DNA of 64,000 nucleotides from an uncultured Pelagibacteraceae bacterium (GTDB lineage Bacteria > Pseudomonadota > Alphaproteobacteria > Pelagibacterales > Pelagibacteraceae), in NCBI GenBank assembly GCA_902525565.1, contig CABZHY010000001.1, forward strand, positions 124,001 through 188,000, given 5' to 3'. Below the pieces are notes generated by a model, which saw only the letters and a program-made list of their open reading frames with translations, ran no database searches and was not told the origin of the DNA. Both the position numbers and the translations under genes were made by a program. Below are positions 51,312 to 59,871 of this stretch, piece after piece (within the stretch, counting starts at the first letter, position 1; each line of letters starts with the position of its first letter).

Positions 51312-52196
51312 TTATAGTAAAAAATTTACTTTTTTATCTGAAAATTCAATATCAATCTGTTTATGACATCCAAAATTGTCCCCATCAATCTGAACGGGAA
51401 TTTCAAAATTATTACCATCAATATGAATATTTTTTGAGTAAGTAGTGATAACAGATTTGTTTTTCGATAGATCTCCATAAATAATAATTAAAATTATATA
51501 ATATATTAGTTTTAATCTTGTTAAATCTTTGAACACGTAAGTTACCAATCTATCATCAAAAATATCTGATTTATTTATCTTATGATGACCAGCATAATAC
51601 TTTGTATTAGATGACAATATCCAATCAGCCTGATGTTTTTGACCGTCAAAGAAAACATTAAGTTTATTATTATTCATAAATAAAAAATGTTGAAATCCTT
51701 TTAAACCAAAAATTATCTTTCCTAGTATTTTTTTTATACGCGTATCAATAGAGTGAACAATTTTAGCATCCCAACCAATACCAGCCATTAAAAAAAAATA
51801 ATTTTCATTTATTTTTATAAGATTAGATTGTTTATAATTATTTGATGTTAAAGCACTGCAAATATCATTTACTTTTTTGGTTATAGATAACTCTGCTTGA
51901 AGTAAATTGGCAGTCCCAGCCGGTATATACCCAATTGCAAAATTTTCATTAAAATCAAAGTCATTTTTGATTAATTCATTGATAGCAAATGATACTGATC
52001 CATCACCACCAGCAACTATCAATCTATCATAATTTTTATTTTTAAATTCAAGGAATATTTTTTTTGCCTCTTGTTCAGATTTAGTTTTGAAAAAATCAAC
52101 AGTATTATTGATCTTTAATTTTTCATAAATTTTATTTACTAATTTTACTTTTTTCCCTGATGATGAATTGAGATTATAAATTAAACAATAATGCAT
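51312..52196 (-). CDS. Diacylglycerol kinase-family lipid kinase
   Basis: Soluble lipid kinase of the DAGK catalytic family (YegS/DgkB/LCB5 type), 294 residues. Visible are the N-terminal NLNSSSGKK, the nucleotide-binding VAGGDGSVSFAINELI, the conserved IGYIPAGTANLLQAEL, and AGIGWDAKIVHSID further on. The C-terminal part is a beta-sandwich ending QIDGDNFG. It is divergent from the PlcP-like gene and its start faces a Pho-box-like site, so it may phosphorylate diacylglycerol released by that enzyme. The substrate is inferred only. Confidence 0.85.
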   Translation of the reverse strand: MHYCLIYNLNSSSGKKVKLVNKIYEKLKINNTVDFFKTKSEQEAKKIFLEFKNKNYDRLIVAGGDGSVSFAINELIKNDFDFNENFAIGYIPAGTANLLQAELSITKKVNDICSALTSNNYKQSNLIKINENYFFLMAGIGWDAKIVHSIDTRIKKILGKIIFGLKGFQHFLFMNNNKLNVFFDGQKHQADWILSSNTKYYAGHHKINKSDIFDDRLVTYVFKDLTRLKLIYYIILIIIYGDLSKNKSVITTYSKNIHIDGNNFEIPVQIDGDNFGCHKQIDIEFSDKKVNFLL

Positions 52197-52263
52197 AATT
52201 TTTTCGTAATTAAATTTTAATAAATCCTTAACATTTCAATGAAATAAGAAATAGATGATTCGA

Positions 52264-52281
52264 GTTACAGTTGTGTTACAA
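52264..52281 (-). promoter_or_regulatory. Pho-box-like site between the lipid kinase and plcP-like genes
   Basis: Minus strand reads TTGTAAC (52281-52275), ACAA, CTGTAAC (52270-52264): two 7-base direct repeats with an 11-base period. The architecture equals the PhoB box (CTGTCAT-N4-CTGTCAT) with A in place of C in the core TGTCA. The same form is seen before pstS. It points toward the kinase gene and ends 15 bases before the plcP-like ATG, so it could act on either or both genes. Confidence 0.62.
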
Positions 52282-52295
52282 ATAAGGTTTTTTTA

Positions 52296-53102
52296 ATGGC
52301 CCCACTATTAAAATATAAGAGTATATTCATATCTGATGTACATCTTGGTACTAAAGGTTGTCAAGCAAACAAGCTTCTAGAATTTTTCAAAAATTCAAGA
52401 TCTGAAAATCTTTATTTGGTAGGAGACATCATCGATGTTTGGGCTATGCAAAAGAGTTTCTATTGGCCTCAAGAGCACAATGATGTCATTCAAAAAATAT
52501 TAAGAAAAGCAAGGCACGGGACAAAAGTATTTTACATTATTGGTAATCATGACGAGGTGTTTAGAAAATTTATCCCAATGCATTTAGGTGATATTAAAAT
52601 TGTAAATAGAGTTATTCATGAAACACAGTTAGGAAAAAAATATTTAGTTGTTCATGGTGATGCTTGGGACGGAGTAATGAAACATGCAAAATGGCTATCT
52701 AAATTAGGAGCTATTGCATATGAATTATTACTTAAAATTAATATTATTATAAATTTCTTTAGAAAGTTGAGAGGTAAAGACTATTGGTCTTTGGCAAAAT
52801 TTTTAAAATATAAGGTAAAAAATGCTGTCAAATATATAGGTGAATATGAAAACACACTTTCAAAATATGCAAAAAGAAAAAAATTTGATGGAATAATTTG
52901 TGGTCACATCCATCACGCTGAAAATTTAAACCTTGATGGTGTGAATTATTTAAATTGTGGTGATTGGGTTGAGTCTTGTACAGCATTAACAGAAAAATAT
53001 GATGGAACTTTTGAGATAATTTATTGGGATAAAAAAAGAAAAGAATATATTTCAGAAAATATTGACAAAGACAAGTTCACTTCCTTCAAAAAAGCATCCT
53101 AA
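52296..53102 (+). CDS. plcP: PlcP-like phospholipase C (calcineurin-like metallophosphoesterase)
   Basis: The 268 residues form a binuclear metallophosphoesterase: Asp14 and His16 (FISDVHLGTKG), Asp44 (LVGDIIDVW), Asn84 and His85 (IIGNHDE), His120 (VVHGDAWDG), and His204/His206 (ICGHIHHAEN). By sequence it would be called LpxH-like, but LpxI at 15789 fills that role. The pairing with a GT4 gene 3 bases downstream and a Pho-box-like site upstream matches PlcP, which in Sinorhizobium and marine bacteria cleaves phospholipids to diacylglycerol under phosphate starvation. The start is the ATG at 52296. Confidence 0.82.
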   Translation: MAPLLKYKSIFISDVHLGTKGCQANKLLEFFKNSRSENLYLVGDIIDVWAMQKSFYWPQEHNDVIQKILRKARHGTKVFYIIGNHDEVFRKFIPMHLGDIKIVNRVIHETQLGKKYLVVHGDAWDGVMKHAKWLSKLGAIAYELLLKINIIINFFRKLRGKDYWSLAKFLKYKVKNAVKYIGEYENTLSKYAKRKKFDGIICGHIHHAENLNLDGVNYLNCGDWVESCTALTEKYDGTFEIIYWDKKRKEYISENIDKDKFTSFKKAS

Positions 53103-53105
53103 AAA

Positions 53106-54113
53106 ATGAAAATATTAATAGTTACTGATGCTTATTACCCGCAAGTTAATGGTGTAGTAAGAACTCTCCATCAAACAGGTGAAATACTTAAATCACAAGG
53201 TCACACTATTGAATATATTACACCTCAACAATTTTTGACTGTACCTATGCCCAAATATAATGAAATTAGATTATCTTTAAATGTTTGGCCTCGTGTAAGT
53301 AATTTAATCAATTCAATTAAACCTGATGCAATACACATTGCAACAGAAGGGCCTCTTGGTTTTATGGCAAGAAGACATTGTATTAAAAAAGGTTTAAAGT
53401 TTACAACAAGTTTTCATACAAGATTTGATAAATATATGAAACTTTATATGCCTATCATTCCAGCTAAATGGTCAGAAAAATTTTTATGCAATTTTCATAA
53501 TAAAGCTGAAAGAATTTTAGTGACAACAGAATCCATGCGTGAAGAGTTAATTGCATTAGGTGTTGATAACAATAAAATGGTTACATGGACCAGGGGAGGT
53601 AATCATGGCGCGTTTAAAAACCCCATTAAGAGAGACTTACCTTACAAAAGACCTATATGGATATATGTTGGTAGGATTGCAGTTGAAAAAAATATTAAAG
53701 CATTTTTAGATCTCGATCTTGAGGGTACTAAAGTTATTATTGGAAAAGGTCCAGACCTAAACAATTTGAAAAAAAAATTTCCAAATGATATTTTTTTAGG
53801 TGAAAAGACTAATGGAGAATTAGCATCTCATTTTGCATCATCAGACGTTTTTGTTTTTCCTAGTAAAACTGATACATTTGGTATTGTTGTTTTGGAATCA
53901 TTAAATTGTGGCACACCAGTTGCAGCTTATCCAGTGCCAGGACCTAAAGATATATTAGGTGGAACTAATATTGATACTTTAGATTATGATTTGAAGGCTT
54001 CTGCTTTAAAAGCTTTGAAGGTAAGTCGCCAAGATTGTCTTGATTTTGCAAAAAAATATTCATGGGAAGAAACAGCAAAAATATTTTTTGAAAATATTTC
54101 ACCTAATTATTAA
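53106..54113 (+). CDS. agt: Agt-like GT4 glycosyltransferase (probable diacylglycerol glycosylation)
   Basis: The 335 residues form a GT-B fold: N-terminal ILIVTDAYYPQVNGVVRTL, TSFHTRFDKYM, the start of the donor domain IWIYVGRIAVEKNIKAF, and the donor-site FPSKTDTFGIVVLESLNCGTPVAAYP. It resembles alpha-mannosyl/glucosyl transferases on lipids. It follows plcP after 3 bases, a pair known to make glycolipids from diacylglycerol when phosphate is scarce. The donor sugar (glucose, glucuronate, mannose) cannot be read from sequence. phoR starts 34 bases later. Confidence 0.82.
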   Translation: MKILIVTDAYYPQVNGVVRTLHQTGEILKSQGHTIEYITPQQFLTVPMPKYNEIRLSLNVWPRVSNLINSIKPDAIHIATEGPLGFMARRHCIKKGLKFTTSFHTRFDKYMKLYMPIIPAKWSEKFLCNFHNKAERILVTTESMREELIALGVDNNKMVTWTRGGNHGAFKNPIKRDLPYKRPIWIYVGRIAVEKNIKAFLDLDLEGTKVIIGKGPDLNNLKKKFPNDIFLGEKTNGELASHFASSDVFVFPSKTDTFGIVVLESLNCGTPVAAYPVPGPKDILGGTNIDTLDYDLKASALKALKVSRQDCLDFAKKYSWEETAKIFFENISPNY

Positions 54114-54147
54114 AGACAATATTCATTACATTTGTTAAAACATATCC

Positions 54148-55296
54148 ATGTTTTGGACAGAGTTGATACTCATAGTTGTAATAATTATTTTATTATATTT
54201 TTTATTTAAAAAAAATATTAAGCCACAAAATACAGCTCCAGTCGTAAATAAGACCAATAAAGATGATTTAGGAAAGAGAGTAATTATTGAAGAATTAGAG
54301 GATCAATTTTTTGCTTTAGATAAATATAACTTAATCAAATATCTTAACAAAAGTGCAAAACAACGTTTTGGTGAAAACTTAATTGATAAAAATATTTCAA
54401 GTGTGATAAGAGATACAAAATTATTAGAAACAATTGATGAAGCTATCAAGGATCAAACCACAAAGAATGTTAATGTAGAAATTAATTTACCATCTTATCA
54501 GCTTTACAAAATTTATGTTATTCCTGGTCCTACTCATTTGTTTCCAGAAGTAGACTCAGTTGTATTGTTTCTAAAAGATTTTACAGAAATAACAAAAGCA
54601 CAAAAATTAAAAACTGATTTTGTTGCTAATGTGAGTCACGAATTAAGAACACCTTTAGTTTCAATTAAAGGCTCTTTAGAGACTATTCTTGGACCAGCTT
54701 CAAAAGACCAAGAGGCTCAAAAAAAATTTATGTCTATCATGTCTGATCAAGTATTGAGAATGGAAAACTTAATCAATGATTTATTGATTTTAAGCAGAAT
54801 TGAGCTTGAAGAACACATTAAACCAAATAAAATCATTAATCTAAATGATATTTTTAAAAATATTAAAAGTAACTTTGAATTAATTCTTAAAAAAAAGAAA
54901 ATTAATTTACATCTTGAACTTATTGAACCAACTTTAGTTTTTGGTGATAATGATAAATTGTTAACTGTATTTTCAAATTTAATTGATAATTCAATTAAAT
55001 ATTCTCAAGGTGGAAAAAATATATATGTCAAAAGTCAAAATAGTGAAGGTAAATTAATTGGTAAAAATATTGTCATTAGTATTAAAGATGAAGGGATTGG
55101 AATACCTCAACAGTTAATTCCAAGAATAACTGAAAGATTTTTTAGAGTAGATACAGAAAAAAGTAAAAAAGTTGGTGGCACAGGTTTAGGTTTAGCTATC
55201 ATGAAACATATTATATCTCAACACAGAGGTGATTACGAGATTCTTAGTAAACTTAATGAAGGTACTGAAATTAAAATATATCTTCCAACAAAATAA
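54148..55296 (+). CDS. phoR: Phosphate regulon sensor histidine kinase PhoR
   Basis: Senses phosphate through the Pst/PhoU complex and controls PhoB. The 382 residues have one N-terminal membrane helix (about 4-20), a PAS-like domain (about 48-150), HisKA with His164 (FVANVSHELRTPLVSIKG), and an ATPase domain (FSNLIDNSIKYS, IKDEGIGIP, GTGLGLAIMKHI). Short periplasmic part is typical of PhoR. It lies upstream of pstS-phoB rather than beside phoB, with an unknown gene between. Confidence 0.93.
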   Translation: MFWTELILIVVIIILLYFLFKKNIKPQNTAPVVNKTNKDDLGKRVIIEELEDQFFALDKYNLIKYLNKSAKQRFGENLIDKNISSVIRDTKLLETIDEAIKDQTTKNVNVEINLPSYQLYKIYVIPGPTHLFPEVDSVVLFLKDFTEITKAQKLKTDFVANVSHELRTPLVSIKGSLETILGPASKDQEAQKKFMSIMSDQVLRMENLINDLLILSRIELEEHIKPNKIINLNDIFKNIKSNFELILKKKKINLHLELIEPTLVFGDNDKLLTVFSNLIDNSIKYSQGGKNIYVKSQNSEGKLIGKNIVISIKDEGIGIPQQLIPRITERFFRVDTEKSKKVGGTGLGLAIMKHIISQHRGDYEILSKLNEGTEIKIYLPTK

Positions 55297-55390
55297 TTAA
55301 TTTAAAAAGTTGTTTAAAATTAACTCTTATTCGATCAATATTTAACAAATCTTTTGTTGATTCGTATCCTATTTTAATTAAATTTTTAAT

Positions 55391-55999
55391 ATGATTAAGG
55401 TATTGCATAGTATTTTAATTATCTTATTTGTTTTTATGTCGATGATTACTAAAAGTATATCATCGGATATATCTACAATTCTAAGGAATCAACAATTAAC
55501 TGTATTCGATATTGGTGTTTTTAGATTACAAGAAGATTTAAAAAGCACTTATCCTGAAATTAAAAAACATAAAGATGTCCCATATGAAGATATTTACATG
55601 GATGTTCTCACTTCATATCGAAACAATTCAGTAGATCTAATTATTTCAATTCCTGTAAACGAAAATTTAAAAAAAGAAAACTACATGTCAGATTCATTTA
55701 GATGTAGAAATATATTTAATTCTGTCAGAGATCATTTACTAAGAAATGAAAATATGAGTAATTATAGATTTACTATGGCAACAAGTTATTTAACATCTAT
55801 ATTTTCAACTCCAAGTAGTTGGCCCAAATGGCGTTATGATCAAAGTGTTCTTGAGGAATTAGTTAATCTCGTGAAATTGGAAGTTATTTTAAGGCCTACA
55901 ACAGAACTTGCTTTTAAGGATAATGTTAATCCAGTTTCATGCAAAGGTGGTTTGGAAACCGAAAAAAATGAGATTATTATCTCAATGAAATACAACTAA
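55391..55999 (+). CDS. Unknown exported protein between phoR and pstS
   Basis: I do not recognise this 202-residue protein. It has a clear signal peptide (about 1-24, hydrophobic IVLHSILIILFVFMSMI-like core, cleavage near SISS). The mature part has two Cys (FRCRNIF and PVSCKGG), a Trp-containing segment (FSTPSSWPKWRYD) and no membrane helix, so it is probably a soluble periplasmic protein. It is flanked by phoR (94-base gap) and pstS (Pho box within 105 bases), which suggests a phosphate-related role. No catalytic motif is visible. Confidence 0.8.
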   Translation: MIKVLHSILIILFVFMSMITKSISSDISTILRNQQLTVFDIGVFRLQEDLKSTYPEIKKHKDVPYEDIYMDVLTSYRNNSVDLIISIPVNENLKKENYMSDSFRCRNIFNSVRDHLLRNENMSNYRFTMATSYLTSIFSTPSSWPKWRYDQSVLEELVNLVKLEVILRPTTELAFKDNVNPVSCKGGLETEKNEIIISMKYN

Positions 56000-56009
56000 A
56001 AAGTTACCT

Positions 56010-56038
56010 TTTTAACAAAACTGTAACAATTCTGTAAT
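56010..56038 (+). promoter_or_regulatory. Pho box before pstS
   Basis: CTGTAAC (56021-56027), AATT, CTGTAAT (56032-56038) are 7-base direct repeats at an 11-base period, the PhoB-box layout, with TGTAA replacing TGTCA. A weaker third unit TTTTAAC begins exactly 11 bases upstream (56010-56016). It lies 66 bases before the preferred pstS start. A -10 box at the expected 10-11 bases downstream is poor (AATAAA). Confidence 0.75.
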
Positions 56039-56104
56039 ATTAAAGATTCAATAAATTTATACGAGTCTGAAATCTTTTAATTAATAATGAAAGGATTAAA
56101 GATA

Positions 56105-57136
56105 ATGAAAAAACTAACTATAATAATTGCTTCGCTTGTTGCTTTAACGATTGCGACAGTTGCTCAAGCAAGAGATCAAATTAAAATAGTTGGTTCATCT
56201 ACAGTATTCCCTTACGCGACTGTTGTTGCTGAAAGATTCGGTGGTTCAGGATTTAAAACTCCTGTAATCGAATCGACTGGTACTGGTGGAGGAGCTAAAC
56301 TATTCTGCGCTGGTGTTGGTGAACAACATCCAGATATTACAAATGCATCAAGAGCCATGAAAGATAAAGAAAAAGCTCTATGTAAAAAAAATGGAGTTAA
56401 TGAAATCGTTGAGATCGTTATTGGTAATGACGGTATTACATTAGCTTATAGTAAAGATGCAAAACCAATTAACTTTACTAAAGAGCAATTATATTTAGCA
56501 TTAGCTGCACATACAGTTGTTGATGGTAAATTAGTTCCAAATATTTATAAAACTTGGGACCAAATTGATCCAAGTCTACCTAAACAGAAAATTTCTGTAA
56601 TGATCCCTCCAGGAACTTCTGGAACAAGAGATGCTTGGAATTCTTTGGTAATGAAAAAAGGTATGACTAAAGAAGCTAAAGCTCTTTATAAAGCTGGTTA
56701 TGAGGCTGGAAATAAAAAATACAAAAAACCTCAAAAACTTTATAGAGAAGATGGTGCTGCTATTGAAGTTGGTGAAAACGATAGTTTAATCATTCAAAAA
56801 TTAGTACAAGATAAAGACATGTTTGGTTTCTTTGGATTTAGTTATTTCTTAGCTGCTAAAGACAAATTGCAAGCTGCTAGCATTGATGGTGGTCAACCAT
56901 CTCTTGCGAGTATTCAAGACTACAGTTATGCAGTTGCAAGACCATTATTTTTCTATGTGAAAAAAGCTCACGTTGGTGTAATCCCTGGATTACATGAATT
57001 TGTAAAAGAGTTCACTACAACTAAAGCTATAGGTAAAAATGGCTATTTGGCTGATATTGGTTTAGTACCATTAGATAAGAAGTTGTACAAGACAACTAGA
57101 ACTAATGCGAAAGATCTTGTTGCAATGGCAGACTAA
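56105..57136 (+). CDS. pstS: Phosphate ABC transporter periplasmic binding protein PstS
   Basis: High-affinity phosphate capture in the periplasm. With the start at 56105 the protein is 343 residues with a signal peptide ending VAQARDQ, then IKIVGSSTVFPYATVVAERF, ESTGTGGGAKLFCAG, NDGITLAYSK and PPGTSGTRDAWNSL, the phosphate-binding loops. An upstream in-frame ATG (56087) exists, but the ribosome-binding AAAGGA lies just after it and fits 56105. Codon use is less AT-biased than neighbours, suggesting high expression. A terminator follows before pstC. Confidence 0.95.
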   Translation: MKKLTIIIASLVALTIATVAQARDQIKIVGSSTVFPYATVVAERFGGSGFKTPVIESTGTGGGAKLFCAGVGEQHPDITNASRAMKDKEKALCKKNGVNEIVEIVIGNDGITLAYSKDAKPINFTKEQLYLALAAHTVVDGKLVPNIYKTWDQIDPSLPKQKISVMIPPGTSGTRDAWNSLVMKKGMTKEAKALYKAGYEAGNKKYKKPQKLYREDGAAIEVGENDSLIIQKLVQDKDMFGFFGFSYFLAAKDKLQAASIDGGQPSLASIQDYSYAVARPLFFYVKKAHVGVIPGLHEFVKEFTTTKAIGKNGYLADIGLVPLDKKLYKTTRTNAKDLVAMAD

Positions 57137-57162
57137 TAAAGCTGGTTAACAAATAAAGATAA

Positions 57163-57190
57163 GGGGTCTTTTTTAGACCCCTTTTTTTTT
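57163..57190 (+). terminator. Intrinsic terminator/attenuator after pstS
   Basis: GGGGTCT (57163-57169), loop of five T, AGACCCC (57175-57181), then nine T (57182-57190). A canonical Rho-independent terminator 33 bases before pstC. As with aapJ, it probably sets a high ratio of binding protein to permease. Confidence 0.9.
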
Positions 57191-57223
57191 AAGAAAGTGT
57201 AAAGTAAAACATTAGGAGATTCT

Positions 57224-58609
57224 TTGAATTTAGTTATATTCATCTTTATTGTACTTCTTGGTTTTACTAGTTACTATTTTGGAAGAAAAAAAGCCTACTC
57301 AATTCAAGCAACAAATACTAGATTAACAGCACTTCCACAATTTTATGGGTATTATTTAGCAATATGGTGCGCAATACCCGCTTTTATTATTTATTCTTTA
57401 TGGGCAATATTTGAGCCGAGTATAGTTAAGTTAATAATTTTAAGTGATTATAGCAATCAAGGATATCTTGATGACGAACTAAATCTAATTTATGAAAAAA
57501 CTAAATCATTATCTCGTGGTCAGTTTAGTGGAGAAATTACTACATATCTTGAAACATCTGCAGAAAAATATTTAAATCTTCGATCTATAGCCCAAAACTC
57601 TAAAGTTGTTTTAATTTTGGCAATAATTATAGCTTCTATAGTTTATGGTTATAAAAGAATTTCTTCAAACAACAGAACAAGAGAACCGGTTGAAAAATTT
57701 TTAAATGCTGTTTTATTTACAGCTTCTTTGGCAGCTATATTAACAACTATTGGAATTGTTTTTTCATTAATATTTCAAACTATCGATTTTTTTAAAGTAA
57801 TTCCCTTGTTTGATTTTATTTTTGGAACTCATTGGTATCCAGCTAAAGCATTTGTGAGAGATGCTTCTGAGCCTTTGGATCCATCAATGTATTCTGATAC
57901 ATTTGGGGCTGTACCAATTTTTGCCGGAACATTTTTTATTGCATTAATTGCAATGTGTGTTGCTATACCAATTGGATTGATGAGTGGAATTTATTTAGCT
58001 GAATACGCTTCAACCAAAGTAAGACAATATGCAAAACCTTTAATTGAAATTTTAGCAGGCATACCAACTGTAGTTTATGGTTTTTTTGCAGCTTTAACAG
58101 TTGGACCATTCCTTAAAGATATAGGAACGGCAATGGGATTAGAAGTATCTGCAGAGAGTGCTCTAGCTGCAGGGGGTGTAATGGGGATAATGATTATTCC
58201 GTTTATATCTAGTTTGAGTGATGACGTTATTACTAGTGTTCCTCAAAGTTTAAGAGATGGTAGTTATGCAATGGGGGCTACTAAATCAGAAACAATAAAA
58301 AAAGTTATTTTTCCAGCAGCATTACCAGGAATTGTTGGTTCTATCTTGCTAGGTGTTTCCAGAGCTGTTGGAGAAACAATGATTGTAGTTATGGCTTCAG
58401 GCCTTGCAGCCAACTTAACATTTAACCCTTTAGAATCTACTTCAACTATCACTGCTCAAATTGTCGTAATATTAATTGGAGATCAGGCCTTTGGAGATCC
58501 TAAAACCCAGGCAGCATTTGCACTAGGTATGACATTGTTTTTGGTAACACTTAGTTTAAATATTTTTGCATTAAGAGTTGTTAAAAAATATAGGGAAAAA
58601 TATGAATAA
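57224..58609 (+). CDS. pstC: Phosphate ABC transporter permease PstC
   Basis: Membrane permease of the Pst system. The 461 residues include an N-terminal helix, a long extension to about residue 160 that is typical of alphaproteobacterial PstC, and the core with FGAVPIFAGTFFIALIAMCVAIP, AGIPTVVYGFFA and the EAA loop YAMGATKSETIKKVIFPAALPG. A TTG start is used, 5 bases after AGGAG (57214-57218). The end overlaps pstA by 8 bases. Confidence 0.94.
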   Translation: MNLVIFIFIVLLGFTSYYFGRKKAYSIQATNTRLTALPQFYGYYLAIWCAIPAFIIYSLWAIFEPSIVKLIILSDYSNQGYLDDELNLIYEKTKSLSRGQFSGEITTYLETSAEKYLNLRSIAQNSKVVLILAIIIASIVYGYKRISSNNRTREPVEKFLNAVLFTASLAAILTTIGIVFSLIFQTIDFFKVIPLFDFIFGTHWYPAKAFVRDASEPLDPSMYSDTFGAVPIFAGTFFIALIAMCVAIPIGLMSGIYLAEYASTKVRQYAKPLIEILAGIPTVVYGFFAALTVGPFLKDIGTAMGLEVSAESALAAGGVMGIMIIPFISSLSDDVITSVPQSLRDGSYAMGATKSETIKKVIFPAALPGIVGSILLGVSRAVGETMIVVMASGLAANLTFNPLESTSTITAQIVVILIGDQAFGDPKTQAAFALGMTLFLVTLSLNIFALRVVKKYREKYE

Positions 58610-59870
58610 AAATAAAGAAAAACTCCTAAATTCTAGATATAGGGCCGAAAAAAGATTTCAATTTTACGGGAAAAGCGCAATTTTTTTAGCTCTATTATTT
58701 TTAACAATTTTTATTTTTAAAATCTTTTCTACTGGCTATACAGCGTTTCAGAAAACTTGGTTGATTGTACCAGTCACCTTTGATGCTGAAACCATGTACC
58801 TTGACGAAAATCCTTCTAAAGAAGACTTAGAGGATGCAGATTATTTTGATCTAGCTTTACAAACAATGTTTAATTTAGATAAAAGTGCCTCAGAAAAACA
58901 ACAAAATGATCTGAAGAGAATGGTCTCTTACTTTTTTGAAAGAGAGATTAAAAGGGAGCTTTTAAATGACCCTTCATTAATTGGAAAAACTAAAGATGTT
59001 TACTTAACTGCTTCAGATGATTTAGATCAAGTATTTAAAGGCAATTATCCAAGGGATTTACCCGAAGATCAAAGAAGAGTTACAGATTATCAATTAAAGA
59101 TTTTTGATCAACTTGTAGAACAGGGAAGAGTTGAAAGTAAATTCAATTTAAGTTTTTTTACATACCCAGATTCAAGAGAGGCTGAATTAGCTGGTATAGC
59201 AAGCTCATTTATGGGATCGATTTTTTCTATTTTAGTTTGTTTAGTTATTGCATTTCCTGTTGCAGTGCTAGCAGCTATTTATTTAGAGGAATTTGCACCA
59301 AAAAATAGATTTACTGATTTTATTGAGGTAAATATAAATAACTTAGCAGCTGTTCCATCAATTGTTTTTGGTCTTTTGGGACTAGGTATTTTGCTGGCTG
59401 TATTTCAGTTACCTAGATCAACACCTCTAGTTGGTGGAATAACTTTATCGTTGATGACATTGCCAACAATAATTATTGCCTGTAGAGCATCTTTAAAAGC
59501 AGTTCCTCCAAGTATAAGAGAGGCTGCACTTGCAATGGGCGCTAGTAAAATGCAAACTACAATGCATCATACAGTGCCATTATCTATGCCAGGAACTTTA
59601 TCAGGTACAATTATTGGCTTGGCTCAAGCTTTAGGTGAAACTGCACCTTTGATATTGATTGGTATGGTAGCTTTTGTAAATACAATTCCAGGATCTCCTT
59701 TAGATCCAGCTGCAAGTTTGCCTGTACAAATTTATATATGGGCAGAGAGTGCTGAAAGAGGATTTGTCGAGAAAGTTTCTGCTTGTATTATGGTCCTATT
59801 GGGATTTTTAATCATAATGAATTTGTTTGCACAAATAATTAGACATAAATTTGAAAAAAAATGGAGTTAA
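58602..59870 (+). CDS. pstA: Phosphate ABC transporter permease PstA
   Basis: Partner permease of PstC. From the ATG at 58602, which has AGGGA before it, the protein is 422 residues (an upstream in-frame ATG at 58578 lies deep in pstC and is less likely). After the first helix (about 22-45) comes a large periplasmic insert to about residue 190, then the conserved core: [55 protein letters not shown] and [15 protein letters not shown]. The long insert is usual in Alphaproteobacteria. Confidence 0.93.
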   Translation: MNKNKEKLLNSRYRAEKRFQFYGKSAIFLALLFLTIFIFKIFSTGYTAFQKTWLIVPVTFDAETMYLDENPSKEDLEDADYFDLALQTMFNLDKSASEKQQNDLKRMVSYFFEREIKRELLNDPSLIGKTKDVYLTASDDLDQVFKGNYPRDLPEDQRRVTDYQLKIFDQLVEQGRVESKFNLSFFTYPDSREAELAGIASSFMGSIFSILVCLVIAFPVAVLAAIYLEEFAPKNRFTDFIEVNINNLAAVPSIVFGLLGLGILLAVFQLPRSTPLVGGITLSLMTLPTIIIACRASLKAVPPSIREAALAMGASKMQTTMHHTVPLSMPGTLSGTIIGLAQALGETAPLILIGMVAFVNTIPGSPLDPAASLPVQIYIWAESAERGFVEKVSACIMVLLGFLIIMNLFAQIIRHKFEKKWS

Positions 59871-59871
59871 G

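Noticed and set aside
52296-53102. LpxH reading of the metallophosphoesterase
   Set aside because: LpxI is encoded at 15789 in the lipid A block, and the gene neighbours here concern phosphate and glycolipids.
54114-54147. Possible Pho box before phoR (ATTACAT followed by GTTAAAA)
   Set aside because: The second unit does not match TTACA and the spacing is 10, not 11 bases.
55297-55390. Imperfect inverted repeat (TTAACAA ... TTGTTGA) before the 202-residue gene
   Set aside because: Short, mismatched and AT-rich; not distinguishable from chance by eye.
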